DNA of 64,000 bases, from contig NZ_CP087591.1 of the NCBI RefSeq assembly GCF_015594925.2, positions 1,054,001-1,118,000 of the forward strand, read 5' to 3'. Position numbers and translations under genes: made by a program. This DNA is from Vibrio sp. VB16 (GTDB lineage Bacteria > Pseudomonadota > Gammaproteobacteria > Enterobacterales > Vibrionaceae). Positions 27,378-35,844 of this stretch are shown here, piece by piece. The notes beneath the pieces were generated by a model that was not told where the DNA came from, ran no database searches, and saw nothing but the letters and a program-made list of their open reading frames with translations. Within the stretch, counting starts at the first letter, position 1. Each line of letters begins with the position of its first letter.

Positions 27378-27513
27378 ATCAGTACATAGTGGTATTTGTC
27401 AGCTAATCCTTTATTAATTAAAATAGCAATATCGTTGACTTATAACTACCCAACAATGAGTCAGATTGCGCCTTTGTGTTTTAGCGAATAAAATATCTAC
27501 TGTGATTACAGCG

Positions 27514-27969
27514 TTAAAGATATATTGGCAATGACTTCTTAGTCGTGACTTGTCTTACGGATAAATGCGTATGGATATCTTTTACGCTGATTATTTTATG
27601 TAACTTCCTTGTGAATGCCTCATAACCCGCCAAGTCTGCTGTTGCGACTTCTAACAGGTAGTCATATCCTCCAGAAACGATATGCCCATTGATCACCTCT
27701 TTCATGTCAGAAAGCACATATTCAAAATTCTTAATCGACTCTTCCTGATGATTGCTTAGACTCACTTCAACAAAAAAAGTCATCGTTATTCCTACTCGAC
27801 CTTTGTTCAAATTCGCCTGATAATCCTCAATATAACCTTCATCCTCAAGGCGCTTTAAACGTCTTGCACAAGGAGAAGGAGAAAGTCCAACTCGCTCTGA
27901 CAGTTCAGCTGTAGAAAGACGTCCCTCTTTTTGAAGTACTTCCAGCATATGACGATCTATTCTATCCAT
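27514..27969 (-). CDS. Lrp/AsnC-family transcriptional regulator
   Basis: A 151-residue protein starting at MDRIDRHMLEVLQ. A strong AAGGAG lies 5 bases before this ATG, so I do not use the upstream starts. An N-terminal winged helix-turn-helix (LSTAELSERVGLSPSPCARRLKRLEDEGYI) is followed by the RAM ligand-binding domain with the HIVSGGYDYLLEV segment. It lies divergent from an EamA exporter with 150 bases between them. That layout is typical for an Lrp-type regulator controlling an amino-acid or metabolite exporter. Confidence 0.93.
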   Translation of the reverse strand: MDRIDRHMLEVLQKEGRLSTAELSERVGLSPSPCARRLKRLEDEGYIEDYQANLNKGRVGITMTFFVEVSLSNHQEESIKNFEYVLSDMKEVINGHIVSGGYDYLLEVATADLAGYEAFTRKLHKIISVKDIHTHLSVRQVTTKKSLPIYL

Positions 27970-28119
27970 ATTCACTCCTTGGCGGTTTAAAGCAATAATT
28001 AGATATAATTTAGTTGAATTAGCCAATAATGGCCAATCTATTCTAAATGATTGCCTAATTAATGCGTCAATTTTGATGGATAATCTTATGACAGGTTCGA
28101 TAAAGCAGGTTTTATCTAA

Positions 28120-29034
28120 ATGGAAAAGGTTATTCAGTCACAAGCGAGTAAATCGAGTCTCAACTATATATCACCATTAAGAAATGGATATATAGTCATG
28201 ACCTTGGTTTTGCTGATTTGGTCAGGGTTTTCACTTACCGTTCGTGCTATAGGCGCTTCACCTCTCAGTATTGCTGACGTCGCGTTGATAAGGTTTGCTG
28301 TACCTTTAATACTTTTGGCTCCACTGGTTCCTTCTCATCTAAAAGCGATAAAAAAAATCCGTTTTTCAGATGTTCTGTTGGTTTTACTTGGAGGAGTACC
28401 ATTTCTATTTTTGGCTTCTTTGGGGGCAAAAACGACACCAGCTGCTTATGTTGGAACAGTATTGGCGGGCACTTCACCATTTTTTGTTGCTGTCCTTTCT
28501 TACGTTTTTTATCGTAAAAATATCTCAACTAAGCAAGTCTTCTCATTGTCACTGATACTTGCAGGTATTGTAACAATGGTCTTAGATCGCACCGTTAATA
28601 CCTCAAGTGAGATGACTGGAGGTATCTTCTATTTACTCAGCGCAGCGGTGATTTGGGCTGGATATACAATAGGATTAAAGCGTGCAGGTCTGAACCCGAT
28701 TACGGTAGCAATTATCCTTTCTTATCTATCCTTCTTCATTACATTGGGATTAATCTATTTTGAGTTAGTCACGACCAATTTTGGTTCTTTTTCGTTTCAA
28801 GAAGCGCTTCCATTTGTATTAGTTCAGGGGCTGGGCGTTGGTATTCTGGCGACGATTGGTTTCTCGTATGCCGTGAACCAATTGGGCTCTGACAGAGCTT
28901 CGATTATAGGTTCTATTTCACCGGGATTAACCGCTTTACTTGCTGTTGTAATCTTTGATGAGCCGCTATCAATAGTTATCTTATGCGGGATAGCTCTGAC
29001 AATAGCTGGCGTCATCTTATCCAATCGTTCTTAG
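28120..29034 (+). CDS. EamA/DMT-family permease
   Basis: A 304-residue protein with ten hydrophobic spans in two EamA repeats (about residues 25-150 and 170-300). Diagnostic stretches are LIWSGFSLTVRA at the start of repeat 1, GAKTTPAAYVGTVLAGTSPFF, and FSYAVNQLGSDRASIIGSISP in repeat 2. The family exports amino acids and other small metabolites. It is divergent from an Lrp-type gene that probably regulates it. The substrate is not deducible. Confidence 0.9.
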   Translation: MEKVIQSQASKSSLNYISPLRNGYIVMTLVLLIWSGFSLTVRAIGASPLSIADVALIRFAVPLILLAPLVPSHLKAIKKIRFSDVLLVLLGGVPFLFLASLGAKTTPAAYVGTVLAGTSPFFVAVLSYVFYRKNISTKQVFSLSLILAGIVTMVLDRTVNTSSEMTGGIFYLLSAAVIWAGYTIGLKRAGLNPITVAIILSYLSFFITLGLIYFELVTTNFGSFSFQEALPFVLVQGLGVGILATIGFSYAVNQLGSDRASIIGSISPGLTALLAVVIFDEPLSIVILCGIALTIAGVILSNRS

Positions 29035-29173
29035 AGACATTCCATTGCGTGGGAACGTGAGAGAAAATACCAACCTTGCGAAAGAAGTAGATACGATGTT
29101 CTCTGAATCAGGCGATCCATTCTCGAGTCAGCGTGATCTCAGCAGGCTCATGTTTGTCCATAAATAATTAATA

Positions 29174-30505
29174 TCAAAAAATCGCCTTCTTTCTGTCTTT
29201 AAAATAAAATGCCGCACTGATTGAAATAAACAAAAACGTAAAGTAATAGAAAAATGAAGAAAGTGAGGCTATGAAGTCAATGTGATGTTCTATTTGCTGT
29301 TCGGAGTAGTTCTGAGACACCAATTTATAGTAGTAGGCATACAAGGTGCCAATCGAGCCGTATCCGAGGTTAAACATCAAACCCTTAAAGCTTAATACGG
29401 TTGCTCTATTGTGTGATTCGGTCTTTTTATTGAGGTGATAACTAATGAAAATGTTCATGGTCATAGTAATGAAAATTAGGATCAGTGCTGGTATCACCCC
29501 GTAAATTGACCATCCCAGACTAATCCAATAATAGGTCGCCATAGCCGCTAAACCCATAACAAAAATAAACTTTTTGGTAGCCATGCTTTCCGCTAATCTA
29601 CGACTTTGACCTGCCAATAGAATTTGGAGCAAACTTATCCCTGCGCCAATCAAGCCGAAATAGATAATGGGAATATCGATAGCACGATAATATTGGCTGT
29701 TCATGGTTAAAAACATACGCGAAGTGTGTTCGAATAAGCTGTAGTAGAGCAGGATGAATAGAACATAAGGTGTAGCGAGTACCCACTTAGCAGTAGTTGC
29801 CGTTAATTTAAGGCTTGTTATGGTTGTTGCTAATTTGGTCTGATTGCTTGGCAATACTTTTTTATCCTCTCTCATGTTTATCGCAGAATAAATGGCGATC
29901 ATCGCGACAAATAAAGTGGCATAAACGGGAATACGCATCAGGTCTTTGGTACTTTCGGGCTCTGCTAATCCGAGAGCATGGAAAATGTTAGCCATAAAGT
30001 TAACATCATACATAGCGGCACCTAATAGTGTTACAAAAATGCCGACACTAGAGGAAATACGAAGCTGGACTTGTAAGACTCTCGGCCACGCTTCTTCCTT
30101 GCCTTGCTCTTTTAACGTGTCGTAAGCCAGGGCTTCATCGGCACCGCTTGCCAAAGCCATCGCTAAGCCACTTAGAATTCGGTTGATCAAAAATACAATG
30201 AATACTAAAGAGGGGTCACCAGTGGGAACAACGGCGATCATTGTGATTTCAATAAACATGACAACCGAAGATAACACCACGAGTTTTTTGCGCCCTAGGG
30301 TATCGGCAAATGCACCCGATGGGACTTCAGCAAGAACAATAGTGGCAGCCCAAACCACGTTAAGCATGGCAAATTGAGAGAGGGTTAAGCCGTAATCTAA
30401 ATAGAGTAGGGTGAATACGGGGTAATAAAAACGCGCAAAGTAACTGCTTCGAAACATTAAGAAGTAGCGGACATTACGGATTTGAAGGATTTCTTTGAGC
30501 GTCAT
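29174..30505 (-). CDS. Major facilitator superfamily transporter
   Basis: A 443-residue protein with twelve predicted spans. The MFS loop 2-3 motif is seen as GAFADTLGRKKLV (residues 64-76). A charged central loop near residues 205-235 separates the two halves. The N-terminus (LKEILQIRNVRYFLMFRSSYFARFYYPVF) places it among drug/metabolite efflux-like members. It is a single gene; its start is adjacent to the degraded end of the integron cassette array. The substrate is unknown. Confidence 0.88.
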   Translation of the reverse strand: MTLKEILQIRNVRYFLMFRSSYFARFYYPVFTLLYLDYGLTLSQFAMLNVVWAATIVLAEVPSGAFADTLGRKKLVVLSSVVMFIEITMIAVVPTGDPSLVFIVFLINRILSGLAMALASGADEALAYDTLKEQGKEEAWPRVLQVQLRISSSVGIFVTLLGAAMYDVNFMANIFHALGLAEPESTKDLMRIPVYATLFVAMIAIYSAINMREDKKVLPSNQTKLATTITSLKLTATTAKWVLATPYVLFILLYYSLFEHTSRMFLTMNSQYYRAIDIPIIYFGLIGAGISLLQILLAGQSRRLAESMATKKFIFVMGLAAMATYYWISLGWSIYGVIPALILIFITMTMNIFISYHLNKKTESHNRATVLSFKGLMFNLGYGSIGTLYAYYYKLVSQNYSEQQIEHHIDFIASLSSFFYYFTFLFISISAAFYFKDRKKAIF

Positions 30506-30778
30506 TAATTTTGTCTACACTTTGAATAACACATTACTATGTATAGACCCTTTCGCCTTTGAAATCACAACATTGTTGTGAAAACCGATAAATTTCTGAT
30601 TTAGAGAGCCCAAGGTACTCATCTTTTTGCATCTAAAGATCGGTGTGGGAATGAAGAAAAATCACAAGCTTAATTAGGAATAACAAGGCAGAGTGTCACT
30701 AAATTGTTTTTGCCCCGAAACGTGTCAGAATCAACCTTTCCCTGATGTGAGAAGACCGTTTTTTAAATACGTGAACTA

Positions 30779-31207
30779 ATGGCAAAAAGACAGTGTTTAT
30801 CCATTTTAGCAGTTAAAAAAGCAACAGTTTCGTTACAGACAATCCAATGGGCTAATTGTGCCAGCAAAGTGCTGACTAATAACGTGAGTGTATATTTGTG
30901 TTGTCTTAACATCACGGTTGTACTTACAATTTCACTTGTGGCAGAAATTGATAGTAGAATTGTTGGGCATATTGCTTTTTTGCCAGTAACTATTTCAGAT
31001 GGCACAATAGGCTGGTACGATCTCGGCCCTATTTCTGTATTGCCAGAGTATTACAAGCAGGGCATAGGGAATTCGCTTATGATCAATGGGTTGTCCATGC
31101 TGAAAGAACTTAAAGCTCAAGGTTGTGCACTTGTGGGTGATCCGAATTATTATAACCGGTTCGGTTTTCGTAATTCTCCAAAATTAATACACGATAGGTT
31201 TCCCTAG
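30779..31207 (+). pseudogene. 5'-truncated GNAT acetyltransferase in integron cassette 1
   Basis: The last ~100 residues (from about 30912, LVAEIDSRIVGHIAFLPV through GIGNSLMINGLSML and GDPNYYNRFGF) are a YhbS-like N-acetyltransferase. The first ~45 residues of the open frame do not resemble the family, and about 50 residues of the usual N-terminus are absent. There is no ribosome binding site before the ATG at 30779. The cassette also lacks a left boundary matching its own attC (GTTAGCC would be expected). I conclude that its front was deleted and joined to unrelated DNA. Confidence 0.65.
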
Positions 31208-31284
31208 AGTTTTTTCTTGCGTTATCGTTTTCCGATGGAACGCTACAAGGGATTGTCATGTTTCATGAAGCATTTAAGGCAAAT

Positions 31285-31372
31285 GGCTAACAAAAAATTC
31301 AAGCTGACCGCTGGGAGCCACGTTCTTCGAATCAAGTTCAGTGGTGGCGGCAGCTTAATTAAAACGTTATAC
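31285..31372 (+). repeat. Integron attC site 1
   Basis: 88 bases running from R'' GGCTAAC (31285-31291) to R' GTTATAC (31366-31372). Inner arms AAGCTGACCGC (31301-31311) and GCGGCAGCTT (31347-31356) pair with one unpaired A at 31307, the extrahelical base typical of attC. A further CCAC/GTGG pairing forms the tip. It ends cassette 1 (the truncated acetyltransferase). Confidence 0.85.
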
Positions 31373-31397
31373 ATTTTATCTAAGTTATGGAGTAACC

Positions 31398-31718
31398 ATG
31401 AATTATAAAAATAAGATTGAACCTAAAAATTGCTCAGGTATGGAAGATATTCGCGTTGAGATCGATAGTATGGATCGAGATATTATCGCTATTTTAGGTA
31501 AACGATTTGAGTATGTTAAAGCGGCTGCGAAGTTTAAGACTTCAGAAACATCTGTACGAGCTCCTGAACGTTTTAAGTCTATGTTGGAGCAACGTAGGAT
31601 TTGGGCTTCATCTGAAGGGCTAAGCCCTGATGCCATTGAGAAAATGTATCGAGATTTAGTGAATCATTTTATTAAAGAAGAAATGTCCGAATGGGCATCC
31701 GAGCAAACAAACGTATAA
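31398..31718 (+). CDS. Chorismate mutase/isochorismate-pyruvate lyase-like protein, integron cassette 2
   Basis: A 106-residue protein with the AroQ-class all-helical fold. IRVEIDSMDRDIIAILGKRF near residue 18 carries the usual Arg and Asp, VKAAAKFK follows, then RAPERFKSMLEQRR and a C-terminal helix. The RAPER-type segment is closer to PchB (isochorismate-pyruvate lyase) than to plain chorismate mutase. The gene fills its cassette exactly: it begins 26 bases after the cassette start and its stop lies inside the next attC. There is no nearby siderophore or salicylate gene. Its function in the host is unknown. Confidence 0.85.
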   Translation: MNYKNKIEPKNCSGMEDIRVEIDSMDRDIIAILGKRFEYVKAAAKFKTSETSVRAPERFKSMLEQRRIWASSEGLSPDAIEKMYRDLVNHFIKEEMSEWASEQTNV

Positions 31719-31804
31719 CAAGTTGCTTAAACGGAATTAAAACAGTTGGTTATCGCTGTGCGATTTTAACCAACCATTTTAATCCGCTTAGCAAGGCGTT
31801 AGCT
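31713..31804 (+). repeat. Integron attC site 2
   Basis: 92 bases from R'' GTATAAC (31713-31719) to R' GTTAGCT (31798-31804), with a long imperfect palindrome between them (GTTGGTTA pairing with TAACCAAC, TTAAAA with TTTTAA). R'' is the exact complement of GTTATAC, the R' of attC1 that begins this cassette, as integron biology requires for a cassette that inserted as a circle. Confidence 0.9.
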
Positions 31805-31837
31805 TTCTGAATACTCAATTAACATGGGGTCTATATC

Positions 31838-32482
31838 GTGAAAAATTTACAAAAAACAGGAGGAGTTGCTGCTCTTTTGGAATCCATTATTTACGTGTCA
31901 GCTTTCGTGTTTTTTGGGGCGTTCTGGGATTTCCCTACTGATGTTAATACTGTGAAACAACTCGCTTTTCTAGCTGAAAATCAGGGTGTCCTGTCCATCG
32001 TAAATCTCATAATTTATGTACTATTTGGCATTATTTTGGCTGTATTAGTTCTGGCGATTCATGACCGTTTGAAGGGGAATAGCCCAATCCTTTCACAAAT
32101 TGCTTCTATATTTGGGATTGTTTGGGTGGGTTTAGTCATTGCTAGCGGAATGATTGCAAATATAGGTTTAGCTACAGTTTTGGAGATCTCGGCTAAGGAT
32201 CCAGAACAAGCTATGACAGTCTGGCGGACTATCTATTCTGTAGTTGAAGGCTTAGGTGGTGGGAACGAAGTTGTTGGGGGTCTATGGGTTCTATTGTTAA
32301 GTTTTGCCGCCTTAAAAAATGGCGAGCTTCCTAAAATGCTTAACTACTTTGGGGTTTTCATTGGTATTGTTGGTATCCTCACTACTTACCCTGCTGAAGT
32401 ACTCACTGAAATTTTTGGAATAAGCCAAATTGTATGGTTCACTTGGTTGGGAGTAACAATGCTCACGAGTAGCAAAAGCTAA
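31838..32482 (+). CDS. DUF4386-like membrane protein, integron cassette 3
   Basis: A 214-residue protein with about six hydrophobic spans, resembling small DUF4386-type membrane proteins (GGVAALLESIIYVSAFVFF at the start, EGLGGGNEVVGGLWVLLLSF in the middle). The function of that family is unknown. The stop codon lies in AGCTAAC (32477-32483), the exact complement of GTTAGCT that opens the cassette, so this is a cassette gene. It is the last gene of the array. Confidence 0.8.
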   Translation: MKNLQKTGGVAALLESIIYVSAFVFFGAFWDFPTDVNTVKQLAFLAENQGVLSIVNLIIYVLFGIILAVLVLAIHDRLKGNSPILSQIASIFGIVWVGLVIASGMIANIGLATVLEISAKDPEQAMTVWRTIYSVVEGLGGGNEVVGGLWVLLLSFAALKNGELPKMLNYFGVFIGIVGILTTYPAEVLTEIFGISQIVWFTWLGVTMLTSSKS

Positions 32483-32541
32483 CAAGCAATCAAAAATGCG
32501 ACCTGTTGAAACGGTAGTGTTTGGAGATTGTGTTACGAAAA
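32477..32541 (+). repeat. Candidate attC site 3, degenerate
   Basis: R'' AGCTAAC (32477-32483) is clear and matches the R' that begins cassette 3. A weak right arm, GATTGTGTT near 32527-32535, could pair with AACAAGCAATC, but no good GTTRRRY follows. The site may be decayed where the array ends. Confidence 0.4.
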
Positions 32542-32587
32542 ATCATCAAGATAAGTTGTGGTATTAATTAATTTCGCATTTCACAAG

Positions 32588-32995
32588 CTAAGCTACAGTT
32601 TTATATTGAAGTGTGCCTACATTTTCACGAAAATAATCTAGTTGACCATCTAATTCATGAGAAACAATATACGTTCGGCTCTTTACCGCTTCTTCAGCCA
32701 AGCCATACCAAAATGATTGATCAAATGTTGTCACATACCACCCGTTCCCTAATGCCTCTGATTTTAGTCCTGTAATTGTCGTTCCTTTAGGAAAAATTTC
32801 TGTGCCTAAGCGAGCTAATACTTCGATAAAACCCTCTTTATTGTCACATTGTTGCCAATCAATATCGGCATCATCTTTATAATGGTCTATTCGCAGATTG
32901 ATATCGTCTGCGATGAGTTCTAGCAATGTTAAATCTCCTTTTTCAAATCGGTTTAATACTTGATGGATTGCAATATCACTGTGACGCTCGAACAT
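32588..32995 (-). CDS. SnoaL/NTF2-like protein
   Basis: A 135-residue protein from the ATG at 32995, which has GAAGGG 9 bases upstream. Starts at 33022 or 33151 are possible but have no ribosome binding site, and the longest would overlap the divergent LysR gene. The sequence has the pattern of small NTF2-like folds (LLELIADDINLRIDHYKDDADIDW). Many such proteins are enzymes or binding proteins for small molecules. It is divergent from a LysR regulator, which probably controls it. No substrate can be named. Confidence 0.7.
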   Translation of the reverse strand: MFERHSDIAIHQVLNRFEKGDLTLLELIADDINLRIDHYKDDADIDWQQCDNKEGFIEVLARLGTEIFPKGTTITGLKSEALGNGWYVTTFDQSFWYGLAEEAVKSRTYIVSHELDGQLDYFRENVGTLQYKTVA

Positions 32996-33132
32996 ATTCT
33001 GGTTCCCTTCTTTAGTCGCCATACGAGATGACCTTGTTAGATGAATTTTTGTATTATCTGTAGACACAAAAATAGCAATTTTTCTTTTATAGATATAATA
33101 TTGATTATATTTGTTATCCATAGATAAATTAT

Positions 33133-33957
33133 ATGATAGAGATAAAACCACTCCATTACTTTTTGGCCGCCTATGAAGAAGGGTCTATTACTGCAGCAGC
33201 ATCGCGATGTTACATCTCCCAACCGTCGATTACTCATGCTATAAAGTCATTAGAAACAAACTTAGGGGTGATAGTTTTTGAGCGTAATAAACAGGGTATT
33301 AAACCGACAAAAGAGGGGCACAAACTCTACAAGCTAGCGTCTGATTTGTTATTGCAAAGCCAACAATTAAGAGCGGCCTTTATACCCGATAGCAAAATTG
33401 AACTACATATATATATACAACCAGATATCAACATTGAATATTATTTTTGCATTATTGAATCTATAAGAAATGTGTCATTAGATATTAACTTGTCCATCGC
33501 AGACTCTATTGAACAAGCGCAAATTGCCATCATTGATGAAGAACGGTTACCGTCGCAATTTGAGTTTAAACTACTTCGTCAGGAAGGTTATAAACTAGTT
33601 GTGTGTCGAGATCATCCATTAGCGAAAAACGATGAAGTCAGTCTCAATTCGCTTGAAGGCCTCCAGTTTATTGAAAGACCTTATTGTACCAATCGAAAAG
33701 CATTTGAACGTCTTATCAATGAGAAGAACATATCTATTATTTACAAAGGTAAAGCTATCCACGATCTACAACTGCAAGGCTTAGTAAAATTAGGGTTAGG
33801 GGTAGCAGTAATACCAGAATCATACATCAAGCAAGATGATGATTTAAAGTATATTTCCATTGACTTGGACAGACCAATAACACGTTCTATTGTCCTAGCA
33901 TATCGCAAGCTACCCAATAAACTAGTAGAAAGCATTAAAGAAATACAGTTCACATAA
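33133..33957 (+). CDS. LysR-family transcriptional regulator
   Basis: A 274-residue protein, slightly shorter than the usual 290-310. The N-terminal winged helix (LHYFLAAYEEGSITAAASRCYISQPSITHAIKSLE) is typical. The effector domain is short, with AVIPESYI near residue 232. It is divergent from the SnoaL-like gene, the classical layout for LysR control of a neighbour. It also lies next to the yqeBC end of the purine cluster, so a role there cannot be excluded, but the sigma-54 promoters of that cluster point to a different type of activator. Confidence 0.9.
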   Translation: MIEIKPLHYFLAAYEEGSITAAASRCYISQPSITHAIKSLETNLGVIVFERNKQGIKPTKEGHKLYKLASDLLLQSQQLRAAFIPDSKIELHIYIQPDINIEYYFCIIESIRNVSLDINLSIADSIEQAQIAIIDEERLPSQFEFKLLRQEGYKLVVCRDHPLAKNDEVSLNSLEGLQFIERPYCTNRKAFERLINEKNISIIYKGKAIHDLQLQGLVKLGLGVAVIPESYIKQDDDLKYISIDLDRPITRSIVLAYRKLPNKLVESIKEIQFT

Positions 33958-34021
33958 TCGATAGGTTTATGGCGCAAAGAAATCATATGCTGTTAAAAGG
34001 CAGTTCAAGTTATCCTCCATT

Positions 34022-34200
34022 AAAAAACCACTCGTATGAGGGAAATTCCGTTCACTTGAGAAAAAGTATTCGTCGTCATTCCCGTGAAAACGGGAATCTG
34101 GGTGGGTTTAGATCCCCACTTTCGTGAGGATGACGGAATTTGATGTCTTAAGTTAACAGCATTACTCGTATGAGAGTGGTTTTTTGATTTTTTTTAATGG
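34022..34200. terminator. Bidirectional terminator interrupted by an insertion
   Basis: The left arm AAAAAACCACT (34022-34032) and right arm AGTGGTTTTTT (34173-34183) are exact complements but lie 140 bases apart. Joining the sequences on either side of the 34041-34163 insert restores a short-loop hairpin with A and T tracts on both sides. It would serve both the LysR gene and the convergent yqeB gene. Confidence 0.7.
34030..34174. repeat. 123-bp palindromic repeat element with 11-bp flanking duplications
   Basis: ACTCGTATGAG occurs at 34030-34040 and 34164-34174 and flanks 123 bases. The core (34071-34140) holds GTCATTCCCGTGAAAACGGG and, near its right end, GATGACGGAA, an imperfect palindrome of a kind found interspersed in many gammaproteobacterial genomes. 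The 11-bp direct repeats look like a target duplication. Confidence 0.75.
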
Positions 34201-34227
34201 ATTAATAAAACAATCTTACGTGAAAGA

Positions 34228-35826
34228 TTAACTCAATTCAGTATGTTCTAGGTGAAGCATTGCTTCTAACACACTACCACCAATGGCTCTGGCTTTATCC
34301 GACACGGTTGTATAATCGGCTTCGATTCCTCGAGGGTCAATATCGCCGATTTTAAATCCTTCAGTGACCGTGAGCCCTTCATTCAGTAACCCTCGAACCA
34401 TTCCGCTTAGTGGCGCGATGACTGGGTTGTCACCAACATGAGCGACGACATCTCCTTCTTCTACAATATCACCCAGTTTGACATGATTATGCATAACGCC
34501 ATCATTGCTTGCGCGCATAACTCTTTGGTGAGTATAACCGGCAATATTACCCGGAATCCCCGTATTGGCTTGAGTGACACCGTTATAGATAATTCGACCT
34601 AGGTAATGGCCGCGATTTGTCTCTATTACCGCGTCGCAATCTTCACCGGCCGTAAAACCAGGGCCTAGCGCGATGGTGACTGGCGCCATATCACGGCGAG
34701 TGCCTAGATTACGTTTCGCGAGAATTGCATCGATCACAAAGGTTGGTTTTAGTTTGTCGATAGAGCAGCACTCTTCATCAACCATAACGGCGATTTCGTT
34801 GTCGTCGATTATCTTATAAACGTCTTTACAATTGTTTGCTTTTCTAGCGGTGACCCCTTCCACGGTAGAAGGTTCACCGTACAAACATTGGGCGAAAGAG
34901 ACGGTGCAGCGTATTACTGTGGGTTGTGAAATATCCGTCATGACGACTTTAAACCCTGAATTTTTCAGACGAATGGCGACGCCCGTAGCAATATCTCCCG
35001 CGCCTCGAATAAGAACCAATCTATTGCGATTAATACGGGGATCATCTTTCATTAATCCGCCAGCAGACTGATGTTTAACCTTAAGGATTTCAGCCATGAT
35101 ACTGATGGCGATTTCGTCTGGGGTTTCCGCACCAATATTGAACCCGATAGGAGAGTGTATTGCTTGGATGTGTTCTTCGCTGACATTGCATGTTCTAAGG
35201 TGATTAAACAGAGTCTGAACCTTGCGACGACTCGCCATGAGACCCGTATATCGAGTATCACGATTCACTATCTTTGAGATAGCGTCTTTGTCTTGGTGGT
35301 TCGTGGCGATAACCACAAAACTCTCTTCGGTAATGTTCAACTTATCGATAGCATCTTCCATGCTCTTACCAAGGATGCATTTGGTCCCCTCTGGAAAATG
35401 TTCTTCTGCAAGGCTATCTTCGTACGCGTCGGCAACCGTAATATCAAAACCAAGCACGTGCGCCGCGTGCGCGACCGCTCGATTAACATGACCGCCGCCA
35501 ATTAACAAAAGGCTAGGGCGAAGGCCATACACATCAATGAACACACTCATTGCACCTCCACAGTCCATTCCCATCGCTTCAGGACCAGATTGTGTCATTC
35601 GACCTTTGACCACTCGAGCTTTTCTTTCCGACATCGCTTCCAATGATTGTTCAATCACATAGCGTTCAATCATGCCACCACCAACGGTGCCAATAATGGT
35701 GCCGTTAGTTTTAACGATCATCTGCCCAGAATGACGCGGTGCTGACCCACGTGTTTCAATGATGCTTGCTAGTGCAAATGGAACGTTTTCTTCTTCTAAT
35801 TGTGCTGCTCTTGCAAAAATGTTCAT
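34228..35826 (-). CDS. yqeB: XdhC/CoxI-type molybdenum hydroxylase maturation protein YqeB
   Basis: A 532-residue protein, near the E. coli YqeB length of 541. The N-terminal XdhC/CoxI domain has GSAPRHSGQMIV and VGGGMIERY. A Rossmann segment LLIGGGHVNRAVAHAA lies near residue 112, and the XdhC signature IGAETPDEIAISIMAEIL near 235. The C-terminal half begins IRGAGDIATGVAIRL near 273, the part specific to YqeB. XdhC proteins insert and sulfurate molybdenum cofactor in xanthine-dehydrogenase-type enzymes; YqeB is associated with the selenium-dependent branch. It follows yqeC by 18 bases on the minus strand, so the two form an operon. No in-frame UGA is seen. Confidence 0.93.
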   Translation of the reverse strand: MNIFARAAQLEEENVPFALASIIETRGSAPRHSGQMIVKTNGTIIGTVGGGMIERYVIEQSLEAMSERKARVVKGRMTQSGPEAMGMDCGGAMSVFIDVYGLRPSLLLIGGGHVNRAVAHAAHVLGFDITVADAYEDSLAEEHFPEGTKCILGKSMEDAIDKLNITEESFVVIATNHQDKDAISKIVNRDTRYTGLMASRRKVQTLFNHLRTCNVSEEHIQAIHSPIGFNIGAETPDEIAISIMAEILKVKHQSAGGLMKDDPRINRNRLVLIRGAGDIATGVAIRLKNSGFKVVMTDISQPTVIRCTVSFAQCLYGEPSTVEGVTARKANNCKDVYKIIDDNEIAVMVDEECCSIDKLKPTFVIDAILAKRNLGTRRDMAPVTIALGPGFTAGEDCDAVIETNRGHYLGRIIYNGVTQANTGIPGNIAGYTHQRVMRASNDGVMHNHVKLGDIVEEGDVVAHVGDNPVIAPLSGMVRGLLNEGLTVTEGFKIGDIDPRGIEADYTTVSDKARAIGGSVLEAMLHLEHTELS

Positions 35827-35844
35827 TAATCATGACCTCAGTTC

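Noticed and set aside
27970..28026. Upstream start for the Lrp-type regulator.
   Set aside because: The internal ATG at 27969 has a strong AAGGAG, and the extra residues do not belong to the family.
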